Assembly (NCBI GenBank): GCA_964521625.1
Contig: CAZFSM010000005.1
Coordinates: 62,001 to 126,000 of the forward strand
DNA from: UBA1444 sp964521625
Lineage (GTDB): Bacteria > Bacillota > Negativicutes > UBA1444
Direction: 5' to 3'
Length of the DNA stretch: 64,000 bases
Below are positions 1 through 9,362 of the stretch, one piece after another (position 1 is the stretch's first letter; each line of letters begins with the position of its first letter). Below the pieces are notes generated by a model that worked only from the letters and a program-made list of their open reading frames with translations, was not told the origin of the DNA and searched no databases. A program made the position numbers and the translations under genes.

Positions 1-249
1 TGCCTGATCGGCAGTCACCAGCACCGTCACCGGTTGACGCAGCGGTAGCCGGTATTCTGTCAGCATGTCGGCTACCAGGTCGACTGCGGCTTCCACGTGG
101 ATGCGGGTCTGTGTCGGCACGTCCGGGTCATACTGGATCTGCAGCCAGGATCGTTCGGATGCTTGCGCCGGCTGTAGCAGGCAAACCATTACCTGAAAAA
201 AGCATAGCAGCAACAGGCGGAATCCAGCTGTCGCAAACTTTCGGTTCAT
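1..249 (-). CDS. Exported protein of unknown function, N-terminal 83 residues only
   Basis: An open frame enters from the left edge and starts at ATG 249, preceded by GAAGGGAG about 8 bases upstream. The first 30 residues form a signal peptide: MNRK, a hydrophobic core (FRLLLLCFFQVMVCLL) and a likely cleavage after QPAQA. The mature part begins SERSWLQIQYDPDVP and continues with a segment rich in hydrophobic and acidic residues (AAVDLVADMLTEYRLPL). The C-terminus lies outside the window, so no family can be assigned; the helix followed by a VTVLV strand is compatible with a peptidase-MA-like fold, but that is a guess. It lies 45 bases downstream of the MORN gene on the same strand and may be its operon partner. 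Confidence 0.7.
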   Translation of the reverse strand, partial: MNRKFATAGFRLLLLCFFQVMVCLLQPAQASERSWLQIQYDPDVPTQTRIHVEAAVDLVADMLTEYRLPLRQPVTVLVTADQA

Positions 250-293
250 CGGTCGCAGCTCCCTTCGCCAGCGCTGAAACTTGTTGTATGTCG

Positions 294-1457
294 TTAATAG
301 TCTGTTTTGGTGGTTGTTGCCATGAAATTATACAGCTTTTTGTAAATCGGTCCATAGCCATAATACAATGATAAATTGAACGGTCGTTTGACGATTTCCC
401 GCAGACCGGCGTCTTGGTTGTTGAAAGCGAAATTTATCTTGTCATAGCCGAGCCGTTCAATTTTTAGACCAATAAAATTATCATCCTGAAAATCCCAGAC
501 CACCAAGCTGTCCAAAAATTTGCCGGTTTCCCTTGACGGAGCGCCGTAGCGTTCCGTCAAATCTTTGCGGACGGCTTCAAAATTGCTGAGGATATCCTGT
601 TCGGTGTTGAAAAAAGAGACTTTGCCGAGAAAAAACTTGTCCTGATAGCTGTAGGTCCAGATGAAGGTGGGCTCATTGTTGAACTTACTGAGAAAATAGG
701 TGTATTCCGTTCCATCGGCTGCTTTGCCGACGCCCCAATAGACACCGTTTTTAAATAAAAACAAATTGGCCGTCACGTAGTTGCCGGGGCGGATTTTCAT
801 TGCTTTTTCAGCTTCTTCGCGGCTAACGCCCCAGGGAATGTTCAGAAAGCCTTTAAGCGTTCGATTGAGCGCCGGATCATTTGCCGGAAAATTGTTGCTC
901 CATTCTCCCTGATATTTCACTTTGCCGTCCGGTCCGGTCAATATGCCGAACCCGCTGCGTTTGCCGGCTGCCCAGTCTCCGTCGTAAACTTCGCCGTTTT
1001 TGTAGCGATAGATGCCTTTGCCGTGAAACTCATCCAGGTAAAACTCACCCTCGTAGATTTCACCATTGTAGCGAATGGTTCCGCGAACTCGTTCGCCGTC
1101 TTTGTACTCGGCATCCAGGGCGAGGCCAAAGTTCCAGCGCAGCGAGGCTTTGCCATTCGGCACGCCGCCGGCCATAGTCATGGTTCCGTCAATGATGATG
1201 ACGGTTTTATCATTAGGGATTTGGTAAAACTTGATCTGGATCGGACCTTCGCCGTCCGCCAGTTTGTCTTTACACGGACCGTCCCAACGGATTTCGGTGA
1301 TCTTTAGATCCTTGGCGTGGACGGGGATGCTGAAGCGGCAGCCGTTGGATTTGTTTGTGTTCCAGACTTGTTCGGCGAAAGCAGTGGATGCTGTCATCCC
1401 GAACAGGAGAGCTACGCCGAGCAACAAAATGAAAAAATAGCTTTGGCGATTCAACAC
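294..1457 (-). CDS. Exported MORN-repeat protein with conserved C-terminal domain
   Basis: Product of about 387 residues. I choose GTG 1457 because AAGGGAG lies 8 bases upstream and translation then begins directly with a signal peptide (VLNRQSYFFILLLGVALLFG, cleavage after STAFA). The longer frame starting at 1553 would overlap the upstream gene and add a non-signal leader. The middle carries three or four MORN-type repeats (IYEGEFYLDEFHGKGIY, VYDGDWAAGKRSGFG, KYQGEWSNN). A C-terminal domain starts at an IPWG motif near residue 206 and ends with a WDF strand. The same two-part layout occurs in the gene at 35556-36653, so the two are paralogues. It follows the PP2C gene by 25 bases on the same strand, indicating co-transcription. 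MORN repeats usually bind lipids or proteins; the role here is unknown. Confidence 0.8.
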   Translation of the reverse strand: MLNRQSYFFILLLGVALLFGMTASTAFAEQVWNTNKSNGCRFSIPVHAKDLKITEIRWDGPCKDKLADGEGPIQIKFYQIPNDKTVIIIDGTMTMAGGVPNGKASLRWNFGLALDAEYKDGERVRGTIRYNGEIYEGEFYLDEFHGKGIYRYKNGEVYDGDWAAGKRSGFGILTGPDGKVKYQGEWSNNFPANDPALNRTLKGFLNIPWGVSREEAEKAMKIRPGNYVTANLFLFKNGVYWGVGKAADGTEYTYFLSKFNNEPTFIWTYSYQDKFFLGKVSFFNTEQDILSNFEAVRKDLTERYGAPSRETGKFLDSLVVWDFQDDNFIGLKIERLGYDKINFAFNNQDAGLREIVKRPFNLSLYYGYGPIYKKLYNFMATTTKTDY

Positions 1458-1482
1458 AGGACTCGCTCCCTTCACGCTGAAA

Positions 1483-3318
1483 TTACTGTGATTGTGGCTG
1501 TAACCGGATACAAAGCGCTGAACAATCGTCGCGACGCCGGGGGTTTTCGGCAATTAACCGCAGTTTTTGCAAAGTATCCTCAAATGACTGTACTGGCAGA
1601 TTGTCGCAGTCGGTCAACTGTTCGTAGATACCATCGCTCATAAAATAGAAGTTGTCGCCGGGACGGACGGGGACAGTGAACTCTTGGTATTCGGGCCTAT
1701 CGCTGATTCCGATAAGAGACCCCGGTTTTTTTATGCAAACCGGCAGTTCGTCCGAGGCGGCCCAAAACATGTAGATGCCAGCGGTGGAAAAAGTCAGGTG
1801 CTGCTTCATCAGGTCGAATTCAAAGTAAATGGCTGCGGCATAGGTTTCATCGGTGAAATAATGCAGGATAATTTTGTTGATCCACGCCAGTCGTGACGGC
1901 AGTGAATTGTTCGATGAGAGCGAATGGCGGAAATACGCATTGACGGCGACACCCTGCAACGAACTAGCGACGCCGTGTCCGCTTACATCGAAAAGGAATC
2001 CGGACAAGCGTTTATGCTCCTTGTCCCAGGCAAAGTCGAAATAATCGCCGCTGACCAGATGAAAAGGCGAGTGAATTGTACGGACCGACAGCAGCGCGTC
2101 GGAAAAATCTGGTGGCAAGAAGCCTGTCTGAATTCGCGCCGCCAGCTTTAACTGATCGCGTAACACCGCTTCAGTTTTGCAGCGGCTCTGCTGCATATCG
2201 GTGATGACCCGGGCCAGGTTGCCAAACTCATCTTTTTTTACGAGCAGAGCAGGCGGCAAATGGTTCGTAAAGTCGCCGTCGGTGATACCGCGAAGATGCT
2301 GCATGATTACCGACAGGGGCTTTGTCAGTTGTCGGACGATGAACGGGAGGGCAAAAAACGAAAGTATTAGCAGCATCAATGCGGCCAGACCGATTTTTCG
2401 CCGCAAGTCCGCCAACCCTGCCAGAGCTTCCTGCTCGCTCTGTTGGGTTACGACAACCCAGCTGGGTCCGGCGAGTCTGGCGTAGGAGACGAAACGACGG
2501 ACACCGCTGCGGGGATTTTCCAGGACTATGCTGCGGATTTGCTCGTCCGATTCTTGCAAAGCCAGTTGGATAATGTCCAGATCGATTTCCCGTTGCTGAT
2601 CGCGTGAGGTGGTTTTGCCGCCATGCGCCACGATCATTCCTTTGCGGTCCACGATATAGGAAAAACCAGTCTGGCCAAGTGAAAAGGACTGCAGGAACTG
2701 GTCCAGGGTATCGAGACGCAAAATTCCGCCATGGATCGCCACCAATTTGCGTGCGGGATCAGCGATATCGAATACGGGAGCTGCAATTGCGACCACTAAC
2801 GGTCCCTGTGCTGTTGCATATACTTCACTGACATAAGCGGCGTTACTCGAAGTCACGCCTTTATACCAGTCGCGGTGCGAAAACCCCTGCTGGTAGCTGG
2901 TCAGCGGTGTACCTTTTTGCCAGCTGAACGGTTCACCAAGGATCGGTTGGGCTTTGTCCGGTGTATAGAGATTCAGATAACTAAAGTCGGGATGGGCGCG
3001 CAATATTTCTTTTAAAGATTGGCGCAATGCTGGGCGGTCTTGTTCTGCCAGTCCGCGAAATTCATCCTGACGCTGGTCAAATCCGTCGCTGTTTCGCGTT
3101 TCTGGCTGCTGGGCCGAAAAGTTGATTGCGGCGGCGTGATATTTGACAAAATCAGTTACTGCGCGCATAACGGCATGCACGCTGTAACGCTGAGAATCCA
3201 GTGCTTTTTCGCGCAAAAAACCTTCCAACATGATTTCACTGAAAGAAACAATGCTGATTACAGCGATTCCCACAGCAACAACCATGATAACGATCAGTTT
3301 TAGCCGAAAACTGCTCAT
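1483..3318 (-). CDS. Membrane sensor phosphatase: dCache-HAMP-PP2C (SpoIIE type)
   Basis: Product of about 611 residues. ATG 3318 has GGAGG just upstream; a GTG at 3354 is an alternative. Layout: an N-terminal membrane helix (LKLIVIMVVAVGIAVISIV), an extracytoplasmic dCache-like ligand domain (about 40-280), a second membrane helix (about 300-325), HAMP, then a PP2C/SpoIIE phosphatase domain. Metal-binding acidic motifs are present: SGDYFDF, DVSGHG, MSDGIYE and DDCSALCI. Such proteins dephosphorylate STAS-type anti-sigma antagonists in response to an external signal. A candidate substrate of this class, a STAS protein, lies 28 kb away at 31346. The downstream MORN gene probably shares its transcript. 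Confidence 0.88.
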   Translation of the reverse strand: MSSFRLKLIVIMVVAVGIAVISIVSFSEIMLEGFLREKALDSQRYSVHAVMRAVTDFVKYHAAAINFSAQQPETRNSDGFDQRQDEFRGLAEQDRPALRQSLKEILRAHPDFSYLNLYTPDKAQPILGEPFSWQKGTPLTSYQQGFSHRDWYKGVTSSNAAYVSEVYATAQGPLVVAIAAPVFDIADPARKLVAIHGGILRLDTLDQFLQSFSLGQTGFSYIVDRKGMIVAHGGKTTSRDQQREIDLDIIQLALQESDEQIRSIVLENPRSGVRRFVSYARLAGPSWVVVTQQSEQEALAGLADLRRKIGLAALMLLILSFFALPFIVRQLTKPLSVIMQHLRGITDGDFTNHLPPALLVKKDEFGNLARVITDMQQSRCKTEAVLRDQLKLAARIQTGFLPPDFSDALLSVRTIHSPFHLVSGDYFDFAWDKEHKRLSGFLFDVSGHGVASSLQGVAVNAYFRHSLSSNNSLPSRLAWINKIILHYFTDETYAAAIYFEFDLMKQHLTFSTAGIYMFWAASDELPVCIKKPGSLIGISDRPEYQEFTVPVRPGDNFYFMSDGIYEQLTDCDNLPVQSFEDTLQKLRLIAENPRRRDDCSALCIRLQPQSQ

Positions 3319-3435
3319 GTTCCCTCCAGATTTAATTATAGTAAGACCTTCCACATGAGAAAAGCAGATTCCTGCAAAAATAGAATATTCTATATTTGTA
3401 TTTCGACATTGCGATGGGCCCTAGAAAAAAGGATA

Positions 3436-3487
3436 TTGACGCGTGAAACTTATTGGCATATACTCAAAATATACCCTACGGGGGTAT
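3436..3487 (+). promoter_or_regulatory. CsoR-type copper promoter and operator
   Basis: A near-consensus sigma-A promoter, TTGACG (3436-3441), 17-bp spacer, TATACT (3459-3464), is followed at once by an inverted repeat: ATACCC (3471-3476), five-base centre TACGG, GGGTAT (3482-3487). This GC-centred dyad matches the known form of CsoR operators. Its place over the start site fits repression relieved by Cu(I). It controls the csoR and copA genes that follow. Confidence 0.85.
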
Positions 3488-3516
3488 AGTATAAATGTCC
3501 GCTGGAGGGGTAAGCT

Positions 3517-3786
3517 GTGATCGTAAACAAAGAAAAGACCGAACTGCGCCATCGGCTAAAAAAAGTTGCCGGCCAGATCAATGGCATCGATAAAATGCTG
3601 GAAGACGGGCGCTATTGTGTGGATATCCTGCAACAGATCGTTGCGGCGCGGGCTGCGCTGAATAAAGTCGCGTTGATGATTATCGAGAGCCACGCCAAGA
3701 GCTGTATTGTAGCGGCAGTCAAAGAGGACCGGGGCGACCAGAGCATTGATGAACTGATGAACGTGCTGAAGCAGTTTAATAAATAA
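3517..3786 (+). CDS. csoR: Copper-sensing repressor CsoR
   Basis: Product of 89 residues starting at GTG 3517, with GGAGGGG about 6 bases upstream. It is an all-helical DUF156 protein (RHRLKKVAGQINGIDKML, then YCVDILQQIVAARAALNK). It carries the Cu(I)-binding Cys-His-Cys set at C34, H59 and C63 (RYC and SHAKSC). It represses DNA when metal-free and lets go on binding Cu(I). It sits 15 bases before copA and behind its own operator, so autoregulation is expected. Confidence 0.92.
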   Translation: MIVNKEKTELRHRLKKVAGQINGIDKMLEDGRYCVDILQQIVAARAALNKVALMIIESHAKSCIVAAVKEDRGDQSIDELMNVLKQFNK

Positions 3787-3801
3787 GGGATCGTGATCAT
3801 T

Positions 3802-6195
3802 ATGAATTCAACCAGCCTGAAAATTTCCGGCATGTCCTGCGCCGCCTGTGCAGCGCGGATCGAAAAGGGCTTGGCAAAACTGCCCGGCGTGGCCAGCGCG
3901 GCAGTCAACTTCGCATCAGAAAAGGCGATCGTCAGTTATGACCCGGCGCAAGTCGGGCTGAAAGAGTTTGCCGCGAAAATTGAACAATTGGGTTTTCAAT
4001 TGATTTTTGACAAAGTCGAGCTCAAGATCACCGGCATGAGCTGTGCCGCCTGTTCGGCCCGGATCGAGAAGGCCCTGCTCAAATTGCCGGCAGTGGCCAA
4101 TGCGGTGGTGAACCTGGCGGCAGAAAAAGCCAGCGTCGAATACAACGGCGCTGATCTGACTATTGGCGAAATCCAGGACAAGATTAAAAAGTTGGGTTTT
4201 GAAGCGCATAATACTACGAACCAGGGCGATGTTGACCGGGAAAAAGTGGCGAGAGAGGCTGAAATTCGCGGACAAAAGCTGCGATTACTGCTGTCTGCAC
4301 TGCTTTCATTGCCGCTACTGCTGGCGATGCTGCTGCATTCACTGGGGATTATGACCAGTGTCGGCAAGTTCTTTATGGACGCAACCGTGCAGCTGATACT
4401 GGCGACACCGGTGCAGTTCATCGCCGGCTGGCCGTTTTACCGCGGCGCGTACGCGGCCCTGCGTAATGGCAGCGCCAATATGGACGTACTGGTGGCGATG
4501 GGGACGTCGGCTGCCTACTTCTTTAGTATCGCCAATATGTTGACTGGCGACCCGCATTTGTATTTTGAATCTTCGGCGATTTTAATTACGTTGATCATTT
4601 TCGGCAAGTTTCTTGAAGCGAACGCCAAGGGCCGGACTTCGGAAGCGATCAAGGCATTGATGGGATTGCAACCGAAAAAGGCGCGGGTCGTTCGCGGCGG
4701 AGTAGAACTGGAGCTGCCGATCGATGATGTCGTTTTAAACGACGTCATCATGGTGCGACCCGGTGAAAAAGTGCCGGTGGACGGCGTTATCCTCGAAGGA
4801 ACTTCCACACTGGACGAATCGATGCTGACCGGCGAGAGCATCCCGGTCGACAAGAAAATCGGCGACCCGGTCGTCGGCGCCACGATCAACAAGCTGGGCG
4901 CATTTAAGTTCACGGCGACCAAAGTCGGCAAAGACACGGCGCTCGCCCAGATCGTGCGCATCGTCGAAGCGGCGCAGGGGTCCAAGGCGCCGATCCAGCG
5001 GTTTGCTGATATCGTGTCCGGCTATTTTGTGCCGGCGGTGGTCAGCCTTGCGGCCATTACCTTCGCCGCCTGGTATTTCGCCCTGGACCCCGGCAATTTC
5101 TCGCGGGCTCTAGTGAACTTCACCGCCGTGATGGTGATTGCCTGTCCCTGCGCGCTCGGCCTAGCGACACCGACTTCGATCATGGTCGGCACCGGCAAAG
5201 GGGCCGAATACGGTATCCTGATCAAAAGCGCCGAACACTTGGAGAATGCCTACCGGCTGAACACGATCGTGCTCGACAAGACCGGCACAATCACCAAAGG
5301 CAAGCCGGAAGTCACGGATATCGTGCCGCTGGCAGACCTGACTGCGGACGAAATTCTGCGGATTGCGGCAAGCGTGGAGCGGAACTCGGAGCATCCGTTG
5401 GCGCAGGCGATTGTGAAATACGGTCAGGAGCAGGGCCTGACGTTGACCGAACCAGCCAGTTTCCTGGCGATTCCCGGTCTGGGCATCAAAGCGGAGCTTG
5501 CGAACCGACCGGTTCTGGTCGGTACCCGTCGCCTGATGCGTGAAAACGGGATTGAAATCGAACCCTTCATTGGTGCAGTGGAGACACTGGAACAACAGGG
5601 AAAAACAGTTATGTTCCTGTCGGTGGACGCGGCGCTGACCGGCTTGGTCGCCGTGGCCGATACGGTCAAAGATAACTCCGCCGAGGCGGTAGCACGGCTA
5701 CAGGAAATGGGTATTGAAGTCTGGATGATCACCGGTGACAATCAGCGGGCGGCGCAGGCCATTGCTTCCAGCATCGGCATCACTAATGTCATGGCCGAGG
5801 TACTGCCTCAGCACAAGGCGGAAAAAGTCGCGTCGCTGAAAAAAGCAGGCAAGATCGTCGCCATGGTCGGTGACGGGATCAACGACGCACCAGCGCTGGC
5901 CACCGCCGATGTCGGTTTTGCGATTGGCACCGGTACCGACGTGGCGATTGAGGCGGCCGACATCACGCTGATGCGCGGCGATCTGAACGGGCTGGTGACG
6001 GCGATCCAGCTAAGCCGGGCCACGATGCGCAATATCAAGCAAAATCTGTTTTGGGCGCTATTTTACAATTCGGTGGGGATTCCGGTCGCGGCGGCGGGGT
6101 ATCTGTCGCCGGTGGTGGCGGGGGCAGCGATGGCCTTCAGTTCGGTTTCGGTAGTGCTCAATGCACTGCGACTGAAAAACTTTAAACCGGATTAA
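3802..6195 (+). CDS. copA: Cu(I)-exporting P1B-type ATPase CopA
   Basis: Product of 797 residues. ATG 3802 is preferred over GTG 3793 because AAGGGA then has usable spacing. Two N-terminal heavy-metal domains carry GMSCAAC (Cys 13/16 and 81/84). They are followed by the actuator motif TGES, the membrane CPC motif in IACPCALGLATP, the phosphorylation motif DKTGTIT, the HP motif SEHPLAQ, ITGDN and the GDGINDAP hinge. The last membrane helices contain the YN and MAFSSVSVVLNA motifs that define the Cu(I) subgroup. It pumps Cu(I) from the cytoplasm across the inner membrane. It is co-transcribed with csoR. No separate CopZ gene is visible, but two internal HMA domains are present. Confidence 0.95.
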   Translation: MNSTSLKISGMSCAACAARIEKGLAKLPGVASAAVNFASEKAIVSYDPAQVGLKEFAAKIEQLGFQLIFDKVELKITGMSCAACSARIEKALLKLPAVANAVVNLAAEKASVEYNGADLTIGEIQDKIKKLGFEAHNTTNQGDVDREKVAREAEIRGQKLRLLLSALLSLPLLLAMLLHSLGIMTSVGKFFMDATVQLILATPVQFIAGWPFYRGAYAALRNGSANMDVLVAMGTSAAYFFSIANMLTGDPHLYFESSAILITLIIFGKFLEANAKGRTSEAIKALMGLQPKKARVVRGGVELELPIDDVVLNDVIMVRPGEKVPVDGVILEGTSTLDESMLTGESIPVDKKIGDPVVGATINKLGAFKFTATKVGKDTALAQIVRIVEAAQGSKAPIQRFADIVSGYFVPAVVSLAAITFAAWYFALDPGNFSRALVNFTAVMVIACPCALGLATPTSIMVGTGKGAEYGILIKSAEHLENAYRLNTIVLDKTGTITKGKPEVTDIVPLADLTADEILRIAASVERNSEHPLAQAIVKYGQEQGLTLTEPASFLAIPGLGIKAELANRPVLVGTRRLMRENGIEIEPFIGAVETLEQQGKTVMFLSVDAALTGLVAVADTVKDNSAEAVARLQEMGIEVWMITGDNQRAAQAIASSIGITNVMAEVLPQHKAEKVASLKKAGKIVAMVGDGINDAPALATADVGFAIGTGTDVAIEAADITLMRGDLNGLVTAIQLSRATMRNIKQNLFWALFYNSVGIPVAAAGYLSPVVAGAAMAFSSVSVVLNALRLKNFKPD

Positions 6196-6199
6196 GATT

Positions 6200-6254
6200 G
6201 TTACCAGTTCTGTTACAAAATTGACACAATTATTCACTCGTGATGCGATAAAAT
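6200..6254 (+). promoter_or_regulatory. Possible degenerate phased-repeat promoter of the efflux operon
   Basis: Between copA and the HlyD gene there is a rough 11-bp series, GTTACCA (6200), TGTTACA (6211), TGACACA (6222) and TTCACTC (6233), followed by TAAAAT (6249-6254). This resembles the well-defined CTTCACA repeats at three other promoters in the window but with poor matches, so it is only a candidate site for the local OmpR-type regulator. Confidence 0.3.
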
Positions 6255-6284
6255 CAGAGCAGCAAATAAGAAGGTGGGATCACC

Positions 6285-7463
6285 ATGCCGCTGACCTGGC
6301 TGAAACAATGGCCCAAACGTAAAATCATTATTCTTCTTATGGTTGCACTGATACCGGTCGGCTGGCTGCTGTACAGCAAAGGCCCGCTGGGACCGCCGAA
6401 AGTTACGGTGACGGCTGTGCAGCAACAGTCATTCAAGGCCGGTGTTTTCGGTATTGGTACCGTGGATGCCCGGTTGACCTATGCGATCGGGCCGACGCAG
6501 GCAGGCCGGGTTTTCAAAGTGTTTGCCGACCAGGGCGACAAGGTGGCGGCAGGCAAAGTGCTGGGCGAGATGGACCCGGTCGATATGGAACAAAAAGTTA
6601 CCGGGGCGGTGGCCTCGGTGTCCAAAGCGCAGAGTTCACTGCTGGCGGCGGAAGCACTGGTGCGTGATACGGCGAGCCGGCGCACTCTGGCCCGGACCAG
6701 TGCGGAACGTTATAATGCACTGTTTAAAGCGGACGCACTCAGTCGGGAAATTGTCGATGTCAAAAACAACGAAGCCAATGCGGCGCAGTCCGCCCATGAA
6801 TCAGCCCAGGCGGCAATGGAGGCGGCCCGCGGTGAAGTCGCCCGCGCCAATGCCGACTATGCCGCTCTCATCAGTCAACGCAACAACCTGCAACTGGTCA
6901 GCCCGGTCGATGGACTGGTCGTATCGCGCGACGCCGAACCAGGCGCCACTGTGGTTGCCGGGCAGTCGGTGTTTCGTCTGATCGATCCGGCCACGCTGTG
7001 GATTCGCACCCGCATCGATCAAGGACGGTTTCAGGGAATTGCTGTCGGACAGCCGGCGATGATCGTCCTGCGGTCGCGCCCGGACAGGCAGCTGGCTGGT
7101 AAGGTCGTCCGGCTGGAAGTCCAGGCCGACAGTGTGACCGAAGAACGGTTCGTCAATGTGGCGTTCAATGAAGCGCCCGGTGTTTTGCCGCTAGGCGAAC
7201 TGGCCGAAGTCACAATTGATTTCCCGCCGGTTGCCAATGCGCTGGTCGTACCGGCAGCTGCCGTCAAAAAACAGGGCAAGCAGAATGGTGTCTGGTTGCT
7301 TGAAGGCAACTCGTTGCGGTTTCAGCCGGTGGAAATCGGCGCGCAGTCGCTCGACGGAAAAGTTCAGATTCTAACAGGAATTAGTCTTCAGGATCATGTT
7401 GTTGTCTATAGCCAGCAATTGCTGAGTGACGGGATGAAAGTCCGGGCTGTGAAGCAGCCATGA
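6285..7463 (+). CDS. Periplasmic adaptor (HlyD/MacA/DevB-like) of an efflux system
   Basis: Product of 392 residues; ATG 6285 follows AGAAGGTGGG. One N-terminal membrane anchor (KIIILLMVALIPVGWLLY) is followed by a lipoyl/barrel half (GRVFKVFADQGDKVAAGKVL), a long alpha-hairpin rich in Ala/Gln (about 95-190), the second lipoyl half (LVSPVDGLVVSRDAEPGATV) and a beta-barrel. Such adaptors bridge an inner-membrane transporter to an outer-membrane or envelope exit. It is the first gene of a three-gene operon with the FtsX-type permease (4-bp ATGA overlap) and an ATPase. The substrate cannot be read from sequence; placement beside copA and a copper-type sensor suggests metal or envelope stress. 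Confidence 0.85.
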   Translation: MPLTWLKQWPKRKIIILLMVALIPVGWLLYSKGPLGPPKVTVTAVQQQSFKAGVFGIGTVDARLTYAIGPTQAGRVFKVFADQGDKVAAGKVLGEMDPVDMEQKVTGAVASVSKAQSSLLAAEALVRDTASRRTLARTSAERYNALFKADALSREIVDVKNNEANAAQSAHESAQAAMEAARGEVARANADYAALISQRNNLQLVSPVDGLVVSRDAEPGATVVAGQSVFRLIDPATLWIRTRIDQGRFQGIAVGQPAMIVLRSRPDRQLAGKVVRLEVQADSVTEERFVNVAFNEAPGVLPLGELAEVTIDFPPVANALVVPAAAVKKQGKQNGVWLLEGNSLRFQPVEIGAQSLDGKVQILTGISLQDHVVVYSQQLLSDGMKVRAVKQP

Positions 7464-8653
7464 TCAATCTGGCGTTTCGGGAGATTTCCCACAGCTGGGT
7501 TCGTTATGTGCTGACTGCTGCCGGACTGGGGCTGCTAATCGGCGTAACGTTGACGATGACCGGTTTGGTGCGCGGCATGATGGATGACGCAGTCGCTTTG
7601 ATCCGCGGCACCCATGCTGACTTGTGGGTCGTGCAGGACGACACCATGGGACCGTATGCCGAAGCTTCAACATTATATGATGATGTTGCGCGCAATATCG
7701 CCGGCCTGCCGGGTGTGGCCGAAGCGAGCAACGTGGCTTATCTGACCGTACAGGTCCGCCATGCGAACAAAGATGTGCGGGCGCAGGTGGCGGGGTTCGA
7801 GCTGGGCAAACCGGGCGAACCGCCTTATCTGATCGCCGGACGGCCGATTGTAAAAGCCCGTTATGAAGCGATTGCCGACAGTAAAACCGGTTTTCGGATC
7901 GGTGACCGAATCGGCATTCGCCGCACCGAACTCACAGTGGTCGGACTGACCAGCGGTATGGTGTCATCAGGCGGCGATCCGGTCGTTTTCGTTACGATGC
8001 AGGACGCACAGGATATCCAGTTTCAAAAGGACAACACCACGATTTACAACGAACGCAACCGTTTAAGCGCCAATCCCAAATTAAATCGGCCCGGTACACC
8101 CGGTCTGCTGCAGGCGGTCACTGAGTCGCAGCAATCCAACCACAAGGTCAATGCTGTGCTGGTCCGGTTGACGCCGGGGTTTGATCCGGATACGGTGGCC
8201 GAGACAATCCGGCGCTGGAAGCATTTCGAAGTGTACACCTATGCGCAGATGCAGCAAATCCTGCAGGAGAGAGTGATCATCAATGCACTGCGGCAACTGG
8301 GTATGTTCATGGTGATTCTGGCGATTGTCAGCACCGCCATCATTGCCCTGATCATCTACAATATGACTATGGGGAAAATCCGCGAGATTGCCGTGCTAAA
8401 GTTGATTGGCGCAAAAAACAGGACCATCATCGCGATGATCCTGCAACAGGCCTGGGGGCTCGGCGTTATCGGCTTTTTTGTCGGCAAGGCGACGGCGGCG
8501 ATGTTGGCGCCGCTGTTTCCCAAACGGGTTGAGTTGTTGGCATTTGACAGTGTGGTCGCCTTTTTCATTATCCTGTTGATCTGTTCACTGGCCAGCATGG
8601 TGGCGATCCGCGCTGCGCTGAAAGTCCAGCCGGCCGCGGCGATCGGGGGTTAG
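7460..8653 (+). CDS. ABC transporter permease, MacB/DevC (FtsX) type
   Basis: Product of 397 residues starting inside the HlyD stop codon (ATGA). Topology: an N-terminal membrane helix (YVLTAAGLGLLIGVTLTMT), a large extracytoplasmic MacB-like domain (about 40-270), then three C-terminal helices of the FtsX domain (FMVILAIVSTAIIALIIYN; MILQQAWGLGVIGFFVG; VVAFFIILLICSLASMV). With the HlyD and ATPase partners it forms a tripartite mechanotransmission-type efflux complex. A 32-bp piece of a second, diverged copy of this gene (VILAIVS.AI region) survives at 10614-10645. Confidence 0.87.
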   Translation: MINLAFREISHSWVRYVLTAAGLGLLIGVTLTMTGLVRGMMDDAVALIRGTHADLWVVQDDTMGPYAEASTLYDDVARNIAGLPGVAEASNVAYLTVQVRHANKDVRAQVAGFELGKPGEPPYLIAGRPIVKARYEAIADSKTGFRIGDRIGIRRTELTVVGLTSGMVSSGGDPVVFVTMQDAQDIQFQKDNTTIYNERNRLSANPKLNRPGTPGLLQAVTESQQSNHKVNAVLVRLTPGFDPDTVAETIRRWKHFEVYTYAQMQQILQERVIINALRQLGMFMVILAIVSTAIIALIIYNMTMGKIREIAVLKLIGAKNRTIIAMILQQAWGLGVIGFFVGKATAAMLAPLFPKRVELLAFDSVVAFFIILLICSLASMVAIRAALKVQPAAAIGG

Positions 8654-8654
8654 C

Positions 8655-9362
8655 ATGGAAGCGATTCGCATGACCAACCTGGTCAAAACTTACGGTTCGG
8701 GTTCGACTGAAGTACGGGCGATCAAGAATGTTTCCCTCTACGTCAATCCCGGTGAAGTCGTCGGCTTGCTTGGCCCCAGCGGATCGGGCAAAACGACGCT
8801 GCTTCAGTGCCTGGGGGCGGTGATCGATCCAACAGCAGGCCGCATTGATCTAAACGGTGAGACGATCTTTGATGATGGCTGGAAGATTGACGACATCCGC
8901 GCTTTGCGACGCGATAAGATCGGTTTCGTATTTCAGGCCGCTTATCTGATTCCATTTCTCAGCGTGCTGGACAATGTGGCGCTGTTGCCGATGCTGGCCG
9001 GCAAAACCAATGAATTTTCCCGCAACCGGGCCATGGAATTGCTGACCACACTGGAAGTCGAGCACCGCGCCCACGCCAAACCATCGCAGCTATCGGGCGG
9101 CGAACAGCAACGGGTGGCGATTGCCCGGGCGATGGCTAACCAACCGCCGTTCATTCTGGCCGACGAACCGACTGCGCCGCTGGACAGTGAGCGCTCGCTG
9201 ATCGTGATGAAGTTGTTGGCAAAGTTGGCACAACAATTCAACACCGCGATCATGGTCGTGACACACGACGATATTATCATTCCCCGTTTCAAACGACTAT
9301 ACCGGCTGCGTGACGGCGTGGCTCACGAAGAAGCGGGACAGGGGCTGCCATTCCCCGACTAA
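8655..9362 (+). CDS. ABC transporter ATPase, MacB/LolD type
   Basis: Product of 235 residues; ATG lies one base after the permease stop. Walker A GPSGSGKTTLL, Q-loop FVFQAAYLIPF, signature LSGGEQQRVAIARA, Walker B FILADEP and H-loop VVTHDD are intact. The D-loop reads TAPLDSE instead of the common TGNLDS. It energises the FtsX-type permease. The last 37 codons and the adjacent noncoding strand recur at 10643-10849 as a direct repeat. Confidence 0.92.
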   Translation: MEAIRMTNLVKTYGSGSTEVRAIKNVSLYVNPGEVVGLLGPSGSGKTTLLQCLGAVIDPTAGRIDLNGETIFDDGWKIDDIRALRRDKIGFVFQAAYLIPFLSVLDNVALLPMLAGKTNEFSRNRAMELLTTLEVEHRAHAKPSQLSGGEQQRVAIARAMANQPPFILADEPTAPLDSERSLIVMKLLAKLAQQFNTAIMVVTHDDIIIPRFKRLYRLRDGVAHEEAGQGLPFPD

